Below, piece by piece: positions 16,972 to 25,930 of a stretch of DNA of 64,000 nucleotides (within the stretch, counting starts at the first letter, position 1; each line of letters begins with the position of its first letter). A program made the translations under genes and the position numbers. The stretch comes from a bacterium. Lineage in GTDB: Bacteria > JAJVIF01. The notes beneath the pieces were generated by a model that searched no databases, was not told the origin of the DNA, and was given only the letters and a program-made list of their open reading frames with translations. The stretch covers positions 112,221 through 176,220 of the forward strand of contig JAJVIF010000002.1 of assembly GCA_022072165.1 (NCBI GenBank), given 5' to 3'.

Positions 16972-18969
16972 CTACCACACACTCTCGGCCTGGAAGATGT
17001 TGATACGGGTGCTCGGCTGGATGGTGCCCAGGATACGGATCGTCCCATCTACAGCTGCTACCCGGGTCTGAGCCGGCGTGAGCGAGGTCGACCGCACGAC
17101 CACGCCTCGCTGCCAGTCGGTATCGAGCTCCGGCTGCGATGTGAGGGCCCTGACTACCTGTAGCTCATACAGACTCCCCGAAGCCACGGCCTCGTAGTAG
17201 CTCACCACCACCCGGTTATCGACCAGGGTCAGCCCGATCCCGATGCCGGTCCGCTGGGTGCTGTTGGCCACCATCGTGATCCAGTCGCTTTCAGCTACAG
17301 GCTGGGCTTTCGTGCCACGCGCCACCAATAGCGTCGAGAAGGCTTCCCGATTGTCCGAACCCAGGGCAATCACCGGGAAACCACCGCCATCGATGATGCG
17401 AGGAGCCTGGGCAGTTGCCAGCGTGGGAATGGGCGCATGGATAGTCCAGTCCGAGGCGTTGTCCGGCAGGGAATCGGTCGTCCGCAGATGGCGCAGCCCG
17501 CTCGCGCCGCCGAAGACGACCTGCAGCAGTCCATCGACTACGGCGATGTCCATTGGGTCATTGAAGGCGGCCGCCGCGATGAAATGCGGCTTCCAGTCGC
17601 CACTGCTGCCGGGGGTCGTGGTATTGGCAGTCGCGACCTTGGGGCGCTGCAGGGGTCCGGTGTAACCGATGGCCGGGAAACCGGAGGGGAGACCGACCAG
17701 TTTGGTCGCTCCCATCGGTTCCTGGACCACCAGACTGGTGACCCAACTCGATCCACTGGTGGGGCTGTCGACATTAGCCCGGCTGTACATGAGCGCGGGT
17801 TCATCCAGACTGCCAGCGCGCACCCGCACGTGGCTAATGGCGAGCCGTCCGTTGACGATCGCGATTGAGGGGTTGAAGCCCGCTTCGAAGCCGGTACCGG
17901 GATCGATTTCATAGACCTCCCAGTCGGTCTCCCGCAACGGCTTGGCGGTCTTGCCCCGGGCAATGGTGAGACCGCGATTGCTCGATTTTTTATAAGCGAC
18001 CAGCGGCCTTCCGTCGAGCAGGAAGAGGTCATAACCTCCCTGGGCGCTGTTCTGGCTGCTGTCAACCTGATGCTGGCTCCAGATCGGCAGGGTGGGGAGA
18101 TCGACGCTGTAGTCGAAGTTGAAGGCGCTCGAAGCCCCCAGTCCATTGGTCGCGACCACGGTGCCGGTGTAGCTGCCTGGTCGTTCCAGCTGGACAGTCG
18201 GCTGGAAGAGCGAAGAGGTGTTGGGGGTCGCGCCTCCGCCGAAGGTCCAGCTCCAGCCGGTCGGCCCCTGACTCGCGGTCCCGCGGAATGTGGCGCGGTC
18301 GCCACTTTCACCTGCGGTCCCGGAGGGCGTCACGCTGGTGACAGTCGGAGCGGCGGTCGGTTCATTCACGACGATGGTGAAGTCGAAGGCCACAGAACTC
18401 CCCGCGACATTGGTAGCTGTCACCGTGCCGCCATAGCTCCCCTGCGCCCCAAGGGTCACCACCGGCTTAGCGCTGGAGGAGGTGTTGGGTGTGCCAGCCC
18501 CGCCGAAGTTCCAGGACCAGCCCGACGGCGCGTTGCTGGCAACGGCGGTGAACTCCACCACTTCGCCGACGAAACCCTCGGTGGGCGTCACGGCAGAAAT
18601 GACTGGCGGATCAGTCGGATCTGCCACCGTGAAGCTGAACGGGAAGGCAGGGGAACAACCATCGGGGTTACAGACCACCAGGCTCCCGTTGTAGCTGCCG
18701 CTACCCCCCAGAGTCACGTTCGGCGACACTGCCGAGGAGGCGTTTGGAGTCGCGCCTCCGCCGAAGGACCAGGTGTAGGTACTCCCCGCCACGGTATTCC
18801 CGACCGTCGCCGTGAAAGTGGCACTGGTCCCGGTGATGCCTACCACCCCTGTCGGGGCGATGCCAGAAATCACGGGCCGGAGCGACGAATCGCCTCCACC
18901 GCCACAGGCAGGGATGATCAGAAGGGTCAGCAGCGCCAGGCGGCGAAGGGATGCCATCATGGGCTGCAT
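16972..18969 (-). CDS. PKD-domain surface lipoprotein
   Basis: This 665-aa protein has a lipoprotein signal (LALLTLLIIPACGGGG). Three PKD-like beta domains follow at about residues 30-120, 120-205 and 208-300; each carries a W-S/T-F-G-G-G or W-x-F-G-G motif and a G-S-Y-x-G turn. The C-terminal half (300-665) is beta-rich with recurring 'NGRLAI', 'SDWxxH' and 'GxPVIAL' elements, possibly a propeller. It is the intact paralogue of the broken gene at 5420-7309. Function is unknown; PKD proteins of this kind are generally adhesins or binding scaffolds. The stop is about 40 bp from the toxin start. Confidence 0.72.
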   Translation of the reverse strand: MQPMMASLRRLALLTLLIIPACGGGGDSSLRPVISGIAPTGVVGITGTSATFTATVGNTVAGSTYTWSFGGGATPNASSAVSPNVTLGGSGSYNGSLVVCNPDGCSPAFPFSFTVADPTDPPVISAVTPTEGFVGEVVEFTAVASNAPSGWSWNFGGAGTPNTSSSAKPVVTLGAQGSYGGTVTATNVAGSSVAFDFTIVVNEPTAAPTVTSVTPSGTAGESGDRATFRGTASQGPTGWSWTFGGGATPNTSSLFQPTVQLERPGSYTGTVVATNGLGASSAFNFDYSVDLPTLPIWSQHQVDSSQNSAQGGYDLFLLDGRPLVAYKKSSNRGLTIARGKTAKPLRETDWEVYEIDPGTGFEAGFNPSIAIVNGRLAISHVRVRAGSLDEPALMYSRANVDSPTSGSSWVTSLVVQEPMGATKLVGLPSGFPAIGYTGPLQRPKVATANTTTPGSSGDWKPHFIAAAAFNDPMDIAVVDGLLQVVFGGASGLRHLRTTDSLPDNASDWTIHAPIPTLATAQAPRIIDGGGFPVIALGSDNREAFSTLLVARGTKAQPVAESDWITMVANSTQRTGIGIGLTLVDNRVVVSYYEAVASGSLYELQVVRALTSQPELDTDWQRGVVVRSTSLTPAQTRVAAVDGTIRILGTIQPSTRINIFQAESVW

Positions 18970-19028
18970 TGTGCATGATTCAGCCTGATTGCGCCCCTGG
19001 CGAGCACGTCAGGCGAGGTAAACCGCAG

Positions 19029-19499
19029 CTAGCGAAGCTGCGCGAGGTCTGGTTCGATGAGGTCCAGCTCATCCTTCTTCAGGATCTGTGGCAGCAGCGC
19101 TTCAGCTTCCTTCAGGTACTCCGCACAAGCTACGGCGTCTCCCGAGACCTGTGCCGCTCTGGCCAGCGCTTCCCAGGCGTAGGCCTTGTAAAACGGCGCG
19201 AGATCATGCTCATAGGCGGTCTTGCGGCAGCACTCGCCCCAATAGGCGGCCATAGCGCCCTGTCCGGCCAGGGCATAGACCCGACTCAGCTGCCAGTATC
19301 CAATGTTGAAGTTCTCCCCGGTCACGCCGGGAAACTGGCTCCAGTGCCAGAACGAGGCGTGAGCGCAATGCAGCATGGCTTCCGTTTCAGCGGGGGTTCT
19401 GGCGGCGTTATCGATGTAGCCCCAAGTCTTGTTAAACAGCTCGGCACCCAGCTTCCGTTCCTGGGCTACGGGATCGTGGGAGGGGGTGTCGTGCGGCAT
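19029..19499 (-). CDS. Helical TPR-like protein of unknown function
   Basis: The ATG at 19499 is preferred because GGAG lies 9 bases upstream; the frame extends further without support. The 156-aa product is alpha-helical with helix pairs like tetratricopeptide repeats (WQLSRVYALAGQGAMAAYWGECCRKT; YKAYAWEALARAAQVSGDAVACAEYLKEAEALL). It carries no signal peptide, so it is probably cytoplasmic. Many bacteria carry similar short proteins of unknown role, and I give no function. Confidence 0.6.
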   Translation of the reverse strand: MPHDTPSHDPVAQERKLGAELFNKTWGYIDNAARTPAETEAMLHCAHASFWHWSQFPGVTGENFNIGYWQLSRVYALAGQGAMAAYWGECCRKTAYEHDLAPFYKAYAWEALARAAQVSGDAVACAEYLKEAEALLPQILKKDELDLIEPDLAQLR

Positions 19500-19563
19500 A
19501 GTTGGAGGCTCCGGAAGAGAGGTGAACGGGAATGCGACAGCCAGTTTTACGATAGCATAGGGG

Positions 19564-19592
19564 TTGCATCGGCCCCACGAAGGCTGTATGCT
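19564..19592 (+). promoter_or_regulatory. Predicted sigma70-type promoter for the 19658 lipoprotein
   Basis: TTGCAT, a 17-base spacer and TATGCT match the housekeeping promoter shape. It predicts a leader of about 60 bases before the ATG at 19658, which has its own GAGGAG ribosome binding site. Confidence 0.45.
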
Positions 19593-19657
19593 CATGTAAC
19601 TTTCCGCTACTACAACACGACTGGCTGCCAGGACCGGAGCAGCCTGAGGAGCGAGTC

Positions 19658-20992
19658 ATGACCGAGGTGCGACTGAACTGGTTGGTGGCAGGAGCGATGA
19701 CCGCCCTGCTGCTGGCGGGGTGTGGGGGCGGATCGACCACGCCTGATCCGACGAACCGGCCACAGCTTGCAGGGGGTGGGCGTGGGGCGAGCAGTGATGC
19801 CCCCAAGGGTGGTGGCGAAAACTCCGGACCGCAATCGCCGGCCTTCGCCCCGGCTCCGGCCTTCATTCCGGTGTTTTACGCCGATCGCAACTGCTTCAGT
19901 GGTCCGTTTACTGAACTGCTGACCAATCAGACCGCCCTGCAGACCTGGTGGACTACGGCGATCAGTTGTCAGCCCCGCTATGGTGCGAAGACTCCGCCCC
20001 CCACCAACAGCAGCGAACCTGGCAGCGGCAGCGGCTCCAGCGGTGGTGGAACCATCGAACCCGGCGATGACTATTACTGGGATCCCTTCCCTGCCGAAGC
20101 CCCCCAGATCGATTTCAGCAAGTACGCCGTTGCAGCCATCGGCATCGAGAATCTCCCGAGCTGGGGGCGTGGCATCTGGGTCACCAATGTCGTATCCACT
20201 GCCGATGGCACCACCATCACCTATGAAGTCTCGAGCCCCGGCGACGACTGCTACTTTCCGGCGGTGGAGATGGATCCGACCGCCCCATCGATTGCGGTCA
20301 TGGTCCCGGCCGACCTGACGACTCCCGTCACTTTCGAGCGGACGGATACCACCTGGAACTGTACGTGGGAGCCGGATCCGAGCGAGCCATGGACTGTCTA
20401 CTACACCGATGCCGACTGCAATCTGGGGCCGAACGAGTCGTTGCTGACGACCAAAGCGGCCTGGGAGCAGTGGCTGGATGCCGCCTATGACTGCGATCTG
20501 GAGCGCTGGAACGACCCGGGCTGGATGGAGCCCAATGGGCCCAGCACGGGAGTCGGCGGGGGGTCTTCGCCTGGCAATCCCGGTCCTGACCAGGATTACG
20601 AGGACTACCCCAAGGAGAATCCGGTGACTGACCCGAATGTCGATCCCCGACCACCGTCACCGGAAAGCTGGGGCCTGGATGTGAACTTCGACACTCACGC
20701 CATCCTGATCCTGCGGGCTGGCCCACAGATTCGATGGGGTGGCGGTATCTGGCTGAACGCTGTCACCGAGGGCAACAGCGGGACGAACATCGAATACACG
20801 GTGATGCAGCCTGCGGGGGATTGCCCCTCGGCCGACGGCTACACATTGCGCCCGACCGTGGCGATCCGCATCCCGAAACCGTCGGGAGCCGTGAGCTACA
20901 CCCGACACATCGAACGACTCTCCTGCGATTGGGGAGAAGACGACGTGCTGCCGATGCCTGCTCCGGGCAACAGCGGCACACGTCCCGGCTAG
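19658..20992 (+). CDS. Lipoprotein with an internal duplication
   Basis: This 444-aa protein has a lipoprotein signal (AMTALLLAGCGGGS). Two homologous units follow a low-complexity linker. Each starts with a V-(F/Y)-Y-(A/T)-D-x-(N/D)-C-x-x-(G)-P motif (about residues 70 and 247). Next comes a segment with aromatic W-(W/L) and C, then an 'hxAIGIENLPSWGRGIWV / ILILRAGPQIRWGGGIWL' strand pair and a closing W-(N/D)-C/W motif. Linkers are rich in Gly, Pro and Ser. I know no family for it. The paired cysteines suggest disulfides outside the cytoplasm. A strong terminator follows. Confidence 0.65.
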   Translation: MTEVRLNWLVAGAMTALLLAGCGGGSTTPDPTNRPQLAGGGRGASSDAPKGGGENSGPQSPAFAPAPAFIPVFYADRNCFSGPFTELLTNQTALQTWWTTAISCQPRYGAKTPPPTNSSEPGSGSGSSGGGTIEPGDDYYWDPFPAEAPQIDFSKYAVAAIGIENLPSWGRGIWVTNVVSTADGTTITYEVSSPGDDCYFPAVEMDPTAPSIAVMVPADLTTPVTFERTDTTWNCTWEPDPSEPWTVYYTDADCNLGPNESLLTTKAAWEQWLDAAYDCDLERWNDPGWMEPNGPSTGVGGGSSPGNPGPDQDYEDYPKENPVTDPNVDPRPPSPESWGLDVNFDTHAILILRAGPQIRWGGGIWLNAVTEGNSGTNIEYTVMQPAGDCPSADGYTLRPTVAIRIPKPSGAVSYTRHIERLSCDWGEDDVLPMPAPGNSGTRPG

Positions 20993-21023
20993 GCGTTCCG
21001 GGCAGTCCCAAGTCATCCCTACC

Positions 21024-21053
21024 GGGTCCCTGGCACCAGGGACCCGTTTTTTT
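21024..21053 (+). terminator. Rho-independent terminator
   Basis: The stem GGGTCCCTGG / CCAGGGACCC (21024-21033 with 21036-21045) is followed by G and seven T. It lies 32 bp after the lipoprotein stop and is the clearest terminator in the window. Confidence 0.9.
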
Positions 21054-21104
21054 GGCAGCAACTGAGAAGGGAATCTGGAAGGCCGCCACGACCCTTGGTC
21101 ATGG

Positions 21105-21713
21105 CTACGGGGGGAGTTGACGCACCGACACGACCTGCCAGCGGGTCCCCTTTTGCAGGCGGATCACGACATCCACGACTTCTTCATCCTCAGTGCGATA
21201 GCGCAAGGTCGCTTCCGCTGACTTCGCACTCCCCCGCACGGGTCCCTGACTGACAAAGGTGGCGCTGGAGCCCGATGTCAGCCAGGTCCGCAATTCATCG
21301 AGTTTCCCCTGTTCCAGCACACTCAGCAGATGCCAGGAAAACGTGCCTGCGGCGACTCGCTCGCGGATGGCGTCCTGCACAAAGCGCTTGAGTCCATCCC
21401 GGATCTCGCCACGCTTTTTTGAGGCCATTGCCCGGACTCCCCCACCCCATTGCCCCGCCATCCCAGCCAGTTTTTCCATGGCTTCATCCAGGCGCCCTTC
21501 GCCCAGCACTACCACCTGTTCGGAGACGGCATCGAGATCGACCCAGGTCGCGAAAGCTTCCACGTCACGGTCTGCCTGGGCCTTGAGCATCTGCCCGACT
21601 GCGTACTGGGGGGTCTGCATCCAGAGGTACCACCCACCGCCCCCCACGGTGATGAGAAACGCCAGGGCGACGCCCAGAAGCATTGGCCACGGAATGCGGG
21701 CTTTGCCTGCCAT
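21105..21713 (-). CDS. Membrane-anchored DUF2939-like protein
   Basis: The ATG at 21713 has an AGGAGGT site 12 bases upstream; an upstream GTG is possible. The 202-aa product has one N-terminal membrane segment (about residues 11-30). A soluble domain with the pattern 'PQYAVGQMLKAQADRDVEAFATWVDLDAVSEQ' follows. That pattern resembles DUF2939-type proteins, which have a membrane helix, then a small alpha/beta domain with a conserved Asp after a hydrophobic helix. It also resembles NTF2-like lumenal domains, and its function is unknown. Confidence 0.55.
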   Translation of the reverse strand: MAGKARIPWPMLLGVALAFLITVGGGGWYLWMQTPQYAVGQMLKAQADRDVEAFATWVDLDAVSEQVVVLGEGRLDEAMEKLAGMAGQWGGGVRAMASKKRGEIRDGLKRFVQDAIRERVAAGTFSWHLLSVLEQGKLDELRTWLTSGSSATFVSQGPVRGSAKSAEATLRYRTEDEEVVDVVIRLQKGTRWQVVSVRQLPP

Positions 21714-21880
21714 TGATGCTATCGGACCTCCTCGTTGGGTCTGGCGTTCAGTGTACGCCGGGGGAATTGTGAGGGTGGCTGGCACCTGTTAGACTCCGGC
21801 ACTTCAGGGCCTGCGCGCCTCTGGCTCCGGTGCGCGATGCCCGGTGATTCGCACGCGCCTGCTGCAGGGAGGGTCCCCCC

Positions 21881-23044
21881 ATGGAAGTCCGCCTCTCACC
21901 CTATAAGTCCGCCCATTACAGCTTCGGCTTCGATGATGTCGCCCTGGTGCCAGGACCAGTCACGGTTGACCCCCGGGATGTCACCCTCGATCTTCAGATC
22001 GGCCCGCATCGGCTCACTATCCCCATTCTGGCCAGTGCGATGGACAGTGCGGTCGATAGCCGGATGGCAATTGCCCTCGGACAGGCTGGCGGACTCGGTG
22101 TCCTGAATCTCCAGGGGCTCAATACCCGCTACGACGACCCCTCCGCCGCGCTCAAACGCATTGCCGCAGCCGATGCTGCCTCCAGCGCCAGTGTCATCCA
22201 GGAGGCGTATCAGCCGCCGGTCCAGGAAGCCCTGGTGGCGCAGCGTATCCGGGAGATCAAGGAGGCAGGCGTCATCGCTGCCGGCTCTGTCACACCGGCA
22301 TTTGGCGACACCCTGGGCAAGAAAGCGGTGGAGCTCGGCCTCGACATCCTTGTCATCCAGAGCACGGTCACCGCTATTGACCATCAGTCGACCCACGCGC
22401 CGGGCCTCGATCTCGCCGGACTCTGCAGCAGCGTCTCCGTGCCGGTGATTGTCGGTAACTGCGTGACGTATGACGTCGCGATGTCCCTCCTGCGGGCTGG
22501 GGCAGCCGGACTCCTGGTTGGCATCGGCCCTGGCGCGGCCTGTACTACCCGGGCGGTGGTGGGTGTCGGAGCAGGGCAAATCAGCGCAACCGCCGAATGT
22601 GCCGCCGCCCGCGAGGATTACTTCCAGGAGTCGGGTCGGGAAACCGTGATGATCACGGATGGCGGGATGAGCAAAGGGGGCGACCTGATGAAAGCCTTTG
22701 CCGCCGGGGCTGATGGCGTGATGCTCGGCTCCCCCTTCACCCGGACCACGGAGTCGCCGGGGCAGGGCTTCCACTGGGGCATGGCGACCGGTGATGCTGG
22801 CCTGCCCCGGGGGACCCGGGTCGAAACGACCCTCCTCGGGTCCCTGGAGCGGCTGCTGTTCGGTCCCGCCGGAGAGCGGACCGACGGGGTCCTGAACCTC
22901 GTCGGGGCGCTGCGGAACGGCATGGGGCTCCTGGGCTGCCACACCATCGCGGACCTCCAGCAGGCCCGGATGGTGATCGCCCCGAGCTTTGGCAGTGAAG
23001 GGAAAGCACTGCAGAAGGCTCAGCGGGTCGGGATGGGAGCCTGA
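21881..23044 (+). CDS. guaB3: GuaB3-type IMP dehydrogenase/GMP reductase family protein
   Basis: This 387-aa TIM-barrel enzyme belongs to the IMPDH/GMPR superfamily. It starts with the family motif FDDVALVPGP. The flavin-like nucleotide loop and active-site cysteine are in GIGPGAACTTR (C221), and the phosphate site is in DGGMSKGGDLMKAFAAGAD. There are no CBS domains, and the length and ending match GuaB3, found in actinobacteria and cyanobacteria. A cyanobacterial GuaB3 has been reported to act as a GMP reductase (GMP to IMP, NADPH); older annotations call the group IMP dehydrogenase-like. Which activity applies here is inference. Confidence 0.85.
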   Translation: MEVRLSPYKSAHYSFGFDDVALVPGPVTVDPRDVTLDLQIGPHRLTIPILASAMDSAVDSRMAIALGQAGGLGVLNLQGLNTRYDDPSAALKRIAAADAASSASVIQEAYQPPVQEALVAQRIREIKEAGVIAAGSVTPAFGDTLGKKAVELGLDILVIQSTVTAIDHQSTHAPGLDLAGLCSSVSVPVIVGNCVTYDVAMSLLRAGAAGLLVGIGPGAACTTRAVVGVGAGQISATAECAAAREDYFQESGRETVMITDGGMSKGGDLMKAFAAGADGVMLGSPFTRTTESPGQGFHWGMATGDAGLPRGTRVETTLLGSLERLLFGPAGERTDGVLNLVGALRNGMGLLGCHTIADLQQARMVIAPSFGSEGKALQKAQRVGMGA

Positions 23045-23095
23045 CCTGGCCGCGGCGGGGAATCTGTCTCGGCACAAAGCAGCCAAAAATGCGGC

Positions 23096-23125
23096 TTGCA
23101 GGGAGTGCCCTCCCCACCCCATAAT
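23096..23125 (+). promoter_or_regulatory. Predicted sigma70-type promoter
   Basis: TTGCAG, 18 bases, then CATAAT, placed about 60 bp upstream of the secreted-protein gene at 23189. The match is moderate. Confidence 0.4.
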
Positions 23126-23188
23126 GTGTCTCCCATACGTTGGAGAGGCAGGTTCGGGAGACCCGACCCATGCCCGGAGGTATCGCTC

Positions 23189-24217
23189 ATGCGCCAGATC
23201 GGTATGCGCTTGCTGGGGACCGGACTCCTGGTGAGCACACTCACTGTTCAGCTACCCAAGGCCGCTTGGGCTGCGTTTACCCCACCTGTCGGTGGTGGTC
23301 ACGGAGCCACTGTCTCCGGCGTGGTGGTCGACCCGCCCCGCAACGACCCGCAGCAGAAGAAGGGGGAAGTGGTCTCCTCCACGAACCCGAACTCGCTCTG
23401 GATTCTGGCGGGGGCTGGCATCGCGCTGGCGATCCTGGTGAATGGCTCAGCCTCGGATCCCACAACCCCCCTGGGCGACTGCGCGGATCTCTTCGACGAC
23501 CTTTTCAATGACCGCAATGCCGCCGGAACCGCTGCAGGTGACTGTGCTGGTCGCCGGGGAGCTGCCATGCTGGGGACCACCCTGGTGACAGCCGCCTTTA
23601 CGCTGCCGGATCCCGGCGCAGAGATGCCGAGTCTGGAAGCCCGGCTGGCGCAGTCCCTGCTCCCCACCGCCACTCCGGAATCGGCCGTAACCAACATGTA
23701 CGAAACAGGGCAGGCGACCCTTGCGCGCCTCGGCCAGCCGGCTGGAAGTCGTGTGCAGGTCGACCTCGATGACTACCTGATGCCGGGCAAGACCTATCAG
23801 ACCCGGTTTACGGTCCAGTACACCCCTGGTATGGACCTGAGCCAGCCCCTGTACCTCGTGGCCGCCGACCTCGCGCAGGCCGGCACCTTCGGGGAAGAAC
23901 TGGGACTCCCCTTCGCCGTCCCGGTGGACCGCGATGTCCTGAAGCAGCAGGGCTCCTGGACCTACACCACGCCCTACACCGCTGAGACCGGCGCGTACTT
24001 CATCGATGCCTATGTCTCGACGGAGCTCCCCCGGATGCTGAAGTCCGATCCGGTGGTGGTCCCGATGGTCATCGACCGGGTCGCTGCGAAGCTCCAGAAG
24101 GCGGAGAGGGCGCTGTCAGCCGCTTCGGCCAGGCAGCAGAACGCCCGCCAGGCGGAGCGCGATGCCCTGCAGGCGAAGTACCTCTGGCTGCTCGAGTGGA
24201 GCCGGTCCGCGCAGTAA
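23189..24217 (+). CDS. Secreted protein with C-terminal coiled coil, unknown function
   Basis: The ATG at 23189 has GGAGGT 8 bases upstream. The 342-aa product begins with a Sec signal peptide (GMRLLGTGLLVST...KAAWA-AF). A second hydrophobic stretch follows (SLWILAGAGIALAILVNG, about 68-85), then a beta-rich middle ('PGKTYQTRFTVQYTPGMD', 'ETGAYFIDAYV'). The C-terminus is a charged helix with heptads (KLQKAERALSAASARQQNARQAERDALQAK). Two Cys residues lie in the region after the second hydrophobic stretch. I do not recognise a family. The beta part could bind other surface proteins, but that is a guess. Confidence 0.6.
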   Translation: MRQIGMRLLGTGLLVSTLTVQLPKAAWAAFTPPVGGGHGATVSGVVVDPPRNDPQQKKGEVVSSTNPNSLWILAGAGIALAILVNGSASDPTTPLGDCADLFDDLFNDRNAAGTAAGDCAGRRGAAMLGTTLVTAAFTLPDPGAEMPSLEARLAQSLLPTATPESAVTNMYETGQATLARLGQPAGSRVQVDLDDYLMPGKTYQTRFTVQYTPGMDLSQPLYLVAADLAQAGTFGEELGLPFAVPVDRDVLKQQGSWTYTTPYTAETGAYFIDAYVSTELPRMLKSDPVVVPMVIDRVAAKLQKAERALSAASARQQNARQAERDALQAKYLWLLEWSRSAQ

Positions 24218-24247
24218 GCGCACCGTCCGAAGACTGATCGTCAATCA

Positions 24248-24272
24248 CGCCCCCCGGTGCCGCCGGGGGGCG
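24248..24272. terminator. Shared hairpin between convergent genes
   Basis: A perfect 10-bp stem (CGCCCCCCGG / CCGGGGGGCG) with a 5-base loop lies between the two convergent genes. No T-run follows on either strand, so termination is uncertain. Confidence 0.5.
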
Positions 24273-25064
24273 TCATGTTGTTGGCGTCGTCAGCACACGC
24301 CGCATATACGCCAATAGCAGTGGGAAGCGTCGGAAACGCGCCGGTTGTCGCAGCATCCGGAACAGCCATTCCAGATGCAGCTGCGCCATCCAGCGAGGAG
24401 CGCGCGGAAGGAGTCCGGCCCAGACATCAAAACTCCCCCCGACCCCGATCATGATCGTCCGGCTCAGTCGCGGCAATACGCGTTGGATAAAGGCTTCCTG
24501 CGCCGGCGATCCCATTCCCACCAGCAGGATGTCGGGCTGCAGGGCGATGAGCGTATTGATGACCCGGGTTTCATCCTTGGGATTCTCCGGCGTATCCCGG
24601 TGATACCCGTGATCCGTTCCAATGAGATTCAGCCCAGGCAATTGACTCTGTAAACGCTCCCCTGCGGTCTCCGCGACCCCCGGTGCCCCTCCAAGGAAGA
24701 AGACTTCCCAGCCCCTGGCGGTGCTCAGTTCCAGGAGGCGATACGCCAGATCGATGCCCGGGACAGTCGTCACCTGGCGACCCGTGCGGCGACGAATCCC
24801 CCAGCGGATGCCTGCCCCGTCAGGGACGATGAGATCCGCCTGGCGGATCAGCGCCATGACCTCTGCCTCGTGGCACGCTCGCTCCATGATCTCAGGGTTC
24901 AGCGTTACTAAATGGAGCGGGGCATCGGCTTCTTCCAGCCACGCGATGAGCGCTTCCGCCAGCGTTTCGAGGGGGATCGTATCCACCAGGACGCCCAACA
25001 GGTCGGCGGAAGGGTGGGTCGCCCGGAGAGTCGCCAGGAACGTATCGCGGTGCGGGGTCGGCAT
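24273..25064 (-). CDS. WecG/TagA/CpsF-family glycosyltransferase (GT26)
   Basis: This 263-aa enzyme belongs to the group that transfers an N-acetylmannosamine or related sugar to a polyprenyl-linked GlcNAc. Family marks are LNPEIMERA near residue 55, the conserved LIVPDGAGIRWGIR (catalytic Asp), FFLGGAPGVAETA, the ALQPDILLVGMGSPAQE strand-loop, and a C-terminal basic region with R-A-P-R-W-M-A-Q-L-H-L-E-W-L-F-R. The WecA-type transferase at 61872 could supply its lipid-linked acceptor. The donor sugar cannot be told. Confidence 0.88.
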   Translation of the reverse strand: MPTPHRDTFLATLRATHPSADLLGVLVDTIPLETLAEALIAWLEEADAPLHLVTLNPEIMERACHEAEVMALIRQADLIVPDGAGIRWGIRRRTGRQVTTVPGIDLAYRLLELSTARGWEVFFLGGAPGVAETAGERLQSQLPGLNLIGTDHGYHRDTPENPKDETRVINTLIALQPDILLVGMGSPAQEAFIQRVLPRLSRTIMIGVGGSFDVWAGLLPRAPRWMAQLHLEWLFRMLRQPARFRRFPLLLAYMRRVLTTPTT

Positions 25065-25129
25065 AGCCGGAGCGATTGTACGGGTCTGGTCTGGTTGCCG
25101 ACTGGCGACGCCCGTGGTTCCATGCGGTT

Positions 25130-25930
25130 ATGCAACTCTTCCTCGGGACTTCGGGCTGGGACTATCCCGACTGGGTGGGTCCGTTCTATCCCGACAAGCT
25201 CCCCAAGACGCAGTGGTTGCCCTATGTGGCCACCAGGATGCGGACCGTGGAGATTGACTCCACGTTCTATGGGGCACCTCGCGAGACCACGGTCGCGAAA
25301 TGGATCGGCCAGACTCCACGCGGATTCGCTTTCAGTCCCAAGCTTCCCAAGGCGATCACCCATGAGGCCAAGCTGGTGGACTGCCGTCCGTTGCTGGAGG
25401 CCTTCTGTGCCGTGATGCGGCAGTTTGGCGACCGCCTGGGCGTGATCTGCATTCAGCTGCCACCGTGGTTTCGGCAGAGCCAGCAACCGACCCTGGAGCG
25501 CTTCCTCGGCTGGCTGCCGGAGGACCTCCCCTTTGGGGTCGAGTTTCGCCACCCCAGCTGGATGGAGCCAGCGGTGCATGACCTGCTGGCGGCGTACCGT
25601 GTCGCCTGGGTGAACAGCGATCAGCAGCGGGAAGTGGTGCTGACCGCACCGTTTACTTATGTCCGGCTGCTGGGCGAACGGGAACTGATTTCGCAATTTC
25701 ATGCCGTGCAGATTGATCGCAGCGACGAGCTGGAGCGGTGGGCTGCCATGCTGGCCCGTATCAGCAACCGGGTCGAACGGGTCTATGCCTACGTCAACAA
25801 TCATTTCGAGGGGCACTCCCCGGCGACCCTGGAGCGGCTGCGGGAGCGTCTGGCAGCGCATGGGGTCGTTGAGGAAACGATGCCCCCCGCTTCGGCGGGA
25901 GAAGAGAGTCTCTATACTCCGCCCCCGTGA
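25130..25930 (+). CDS. DUF72 family TIM-barrel protein
   Basis: The ATG at 25130 starts directly on the conserved LFLGTSGWDYPDW motif. The 266-aa protein has other DUF72 marks: a W-L-P-Y-V-A...V-E-I-D-S-T-F-Y-G pattern, GFAFSPKLPKAITH, LPPWF and the VEFRHPSW strand, and YAYVNNHFEGHSPATL near the end. DUF72 proteins are predicted TIM barrels of unknown catalytic role. The stop overlaps the EamA GTG start (GTGA), so the two are probably co-translated. Confidence 0.85.
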   Translation: MQLFLGTSGWDYPDWVGPFYPDKLPKTQWLPYVATRMRTVEIDSTFYGAPRETTVAKWIGQTPRGFAFSPKLPKAITHEAKLVDCRPLLEAFCAVMRQFGDRLGVICIQLPPWFRQSQQPTLERFLGWLPEDLPFGVEFRHPSWMEPAVHDLLAAYRVAWVNSDQQREVVLTAPFTYVRLLGERELISQFHAVQIDRSDELERWAAMLARISNRVERVYAYVNNHFEGHSPATLERLRERLAAHGVVEETMPPASAGEESLYTPPP

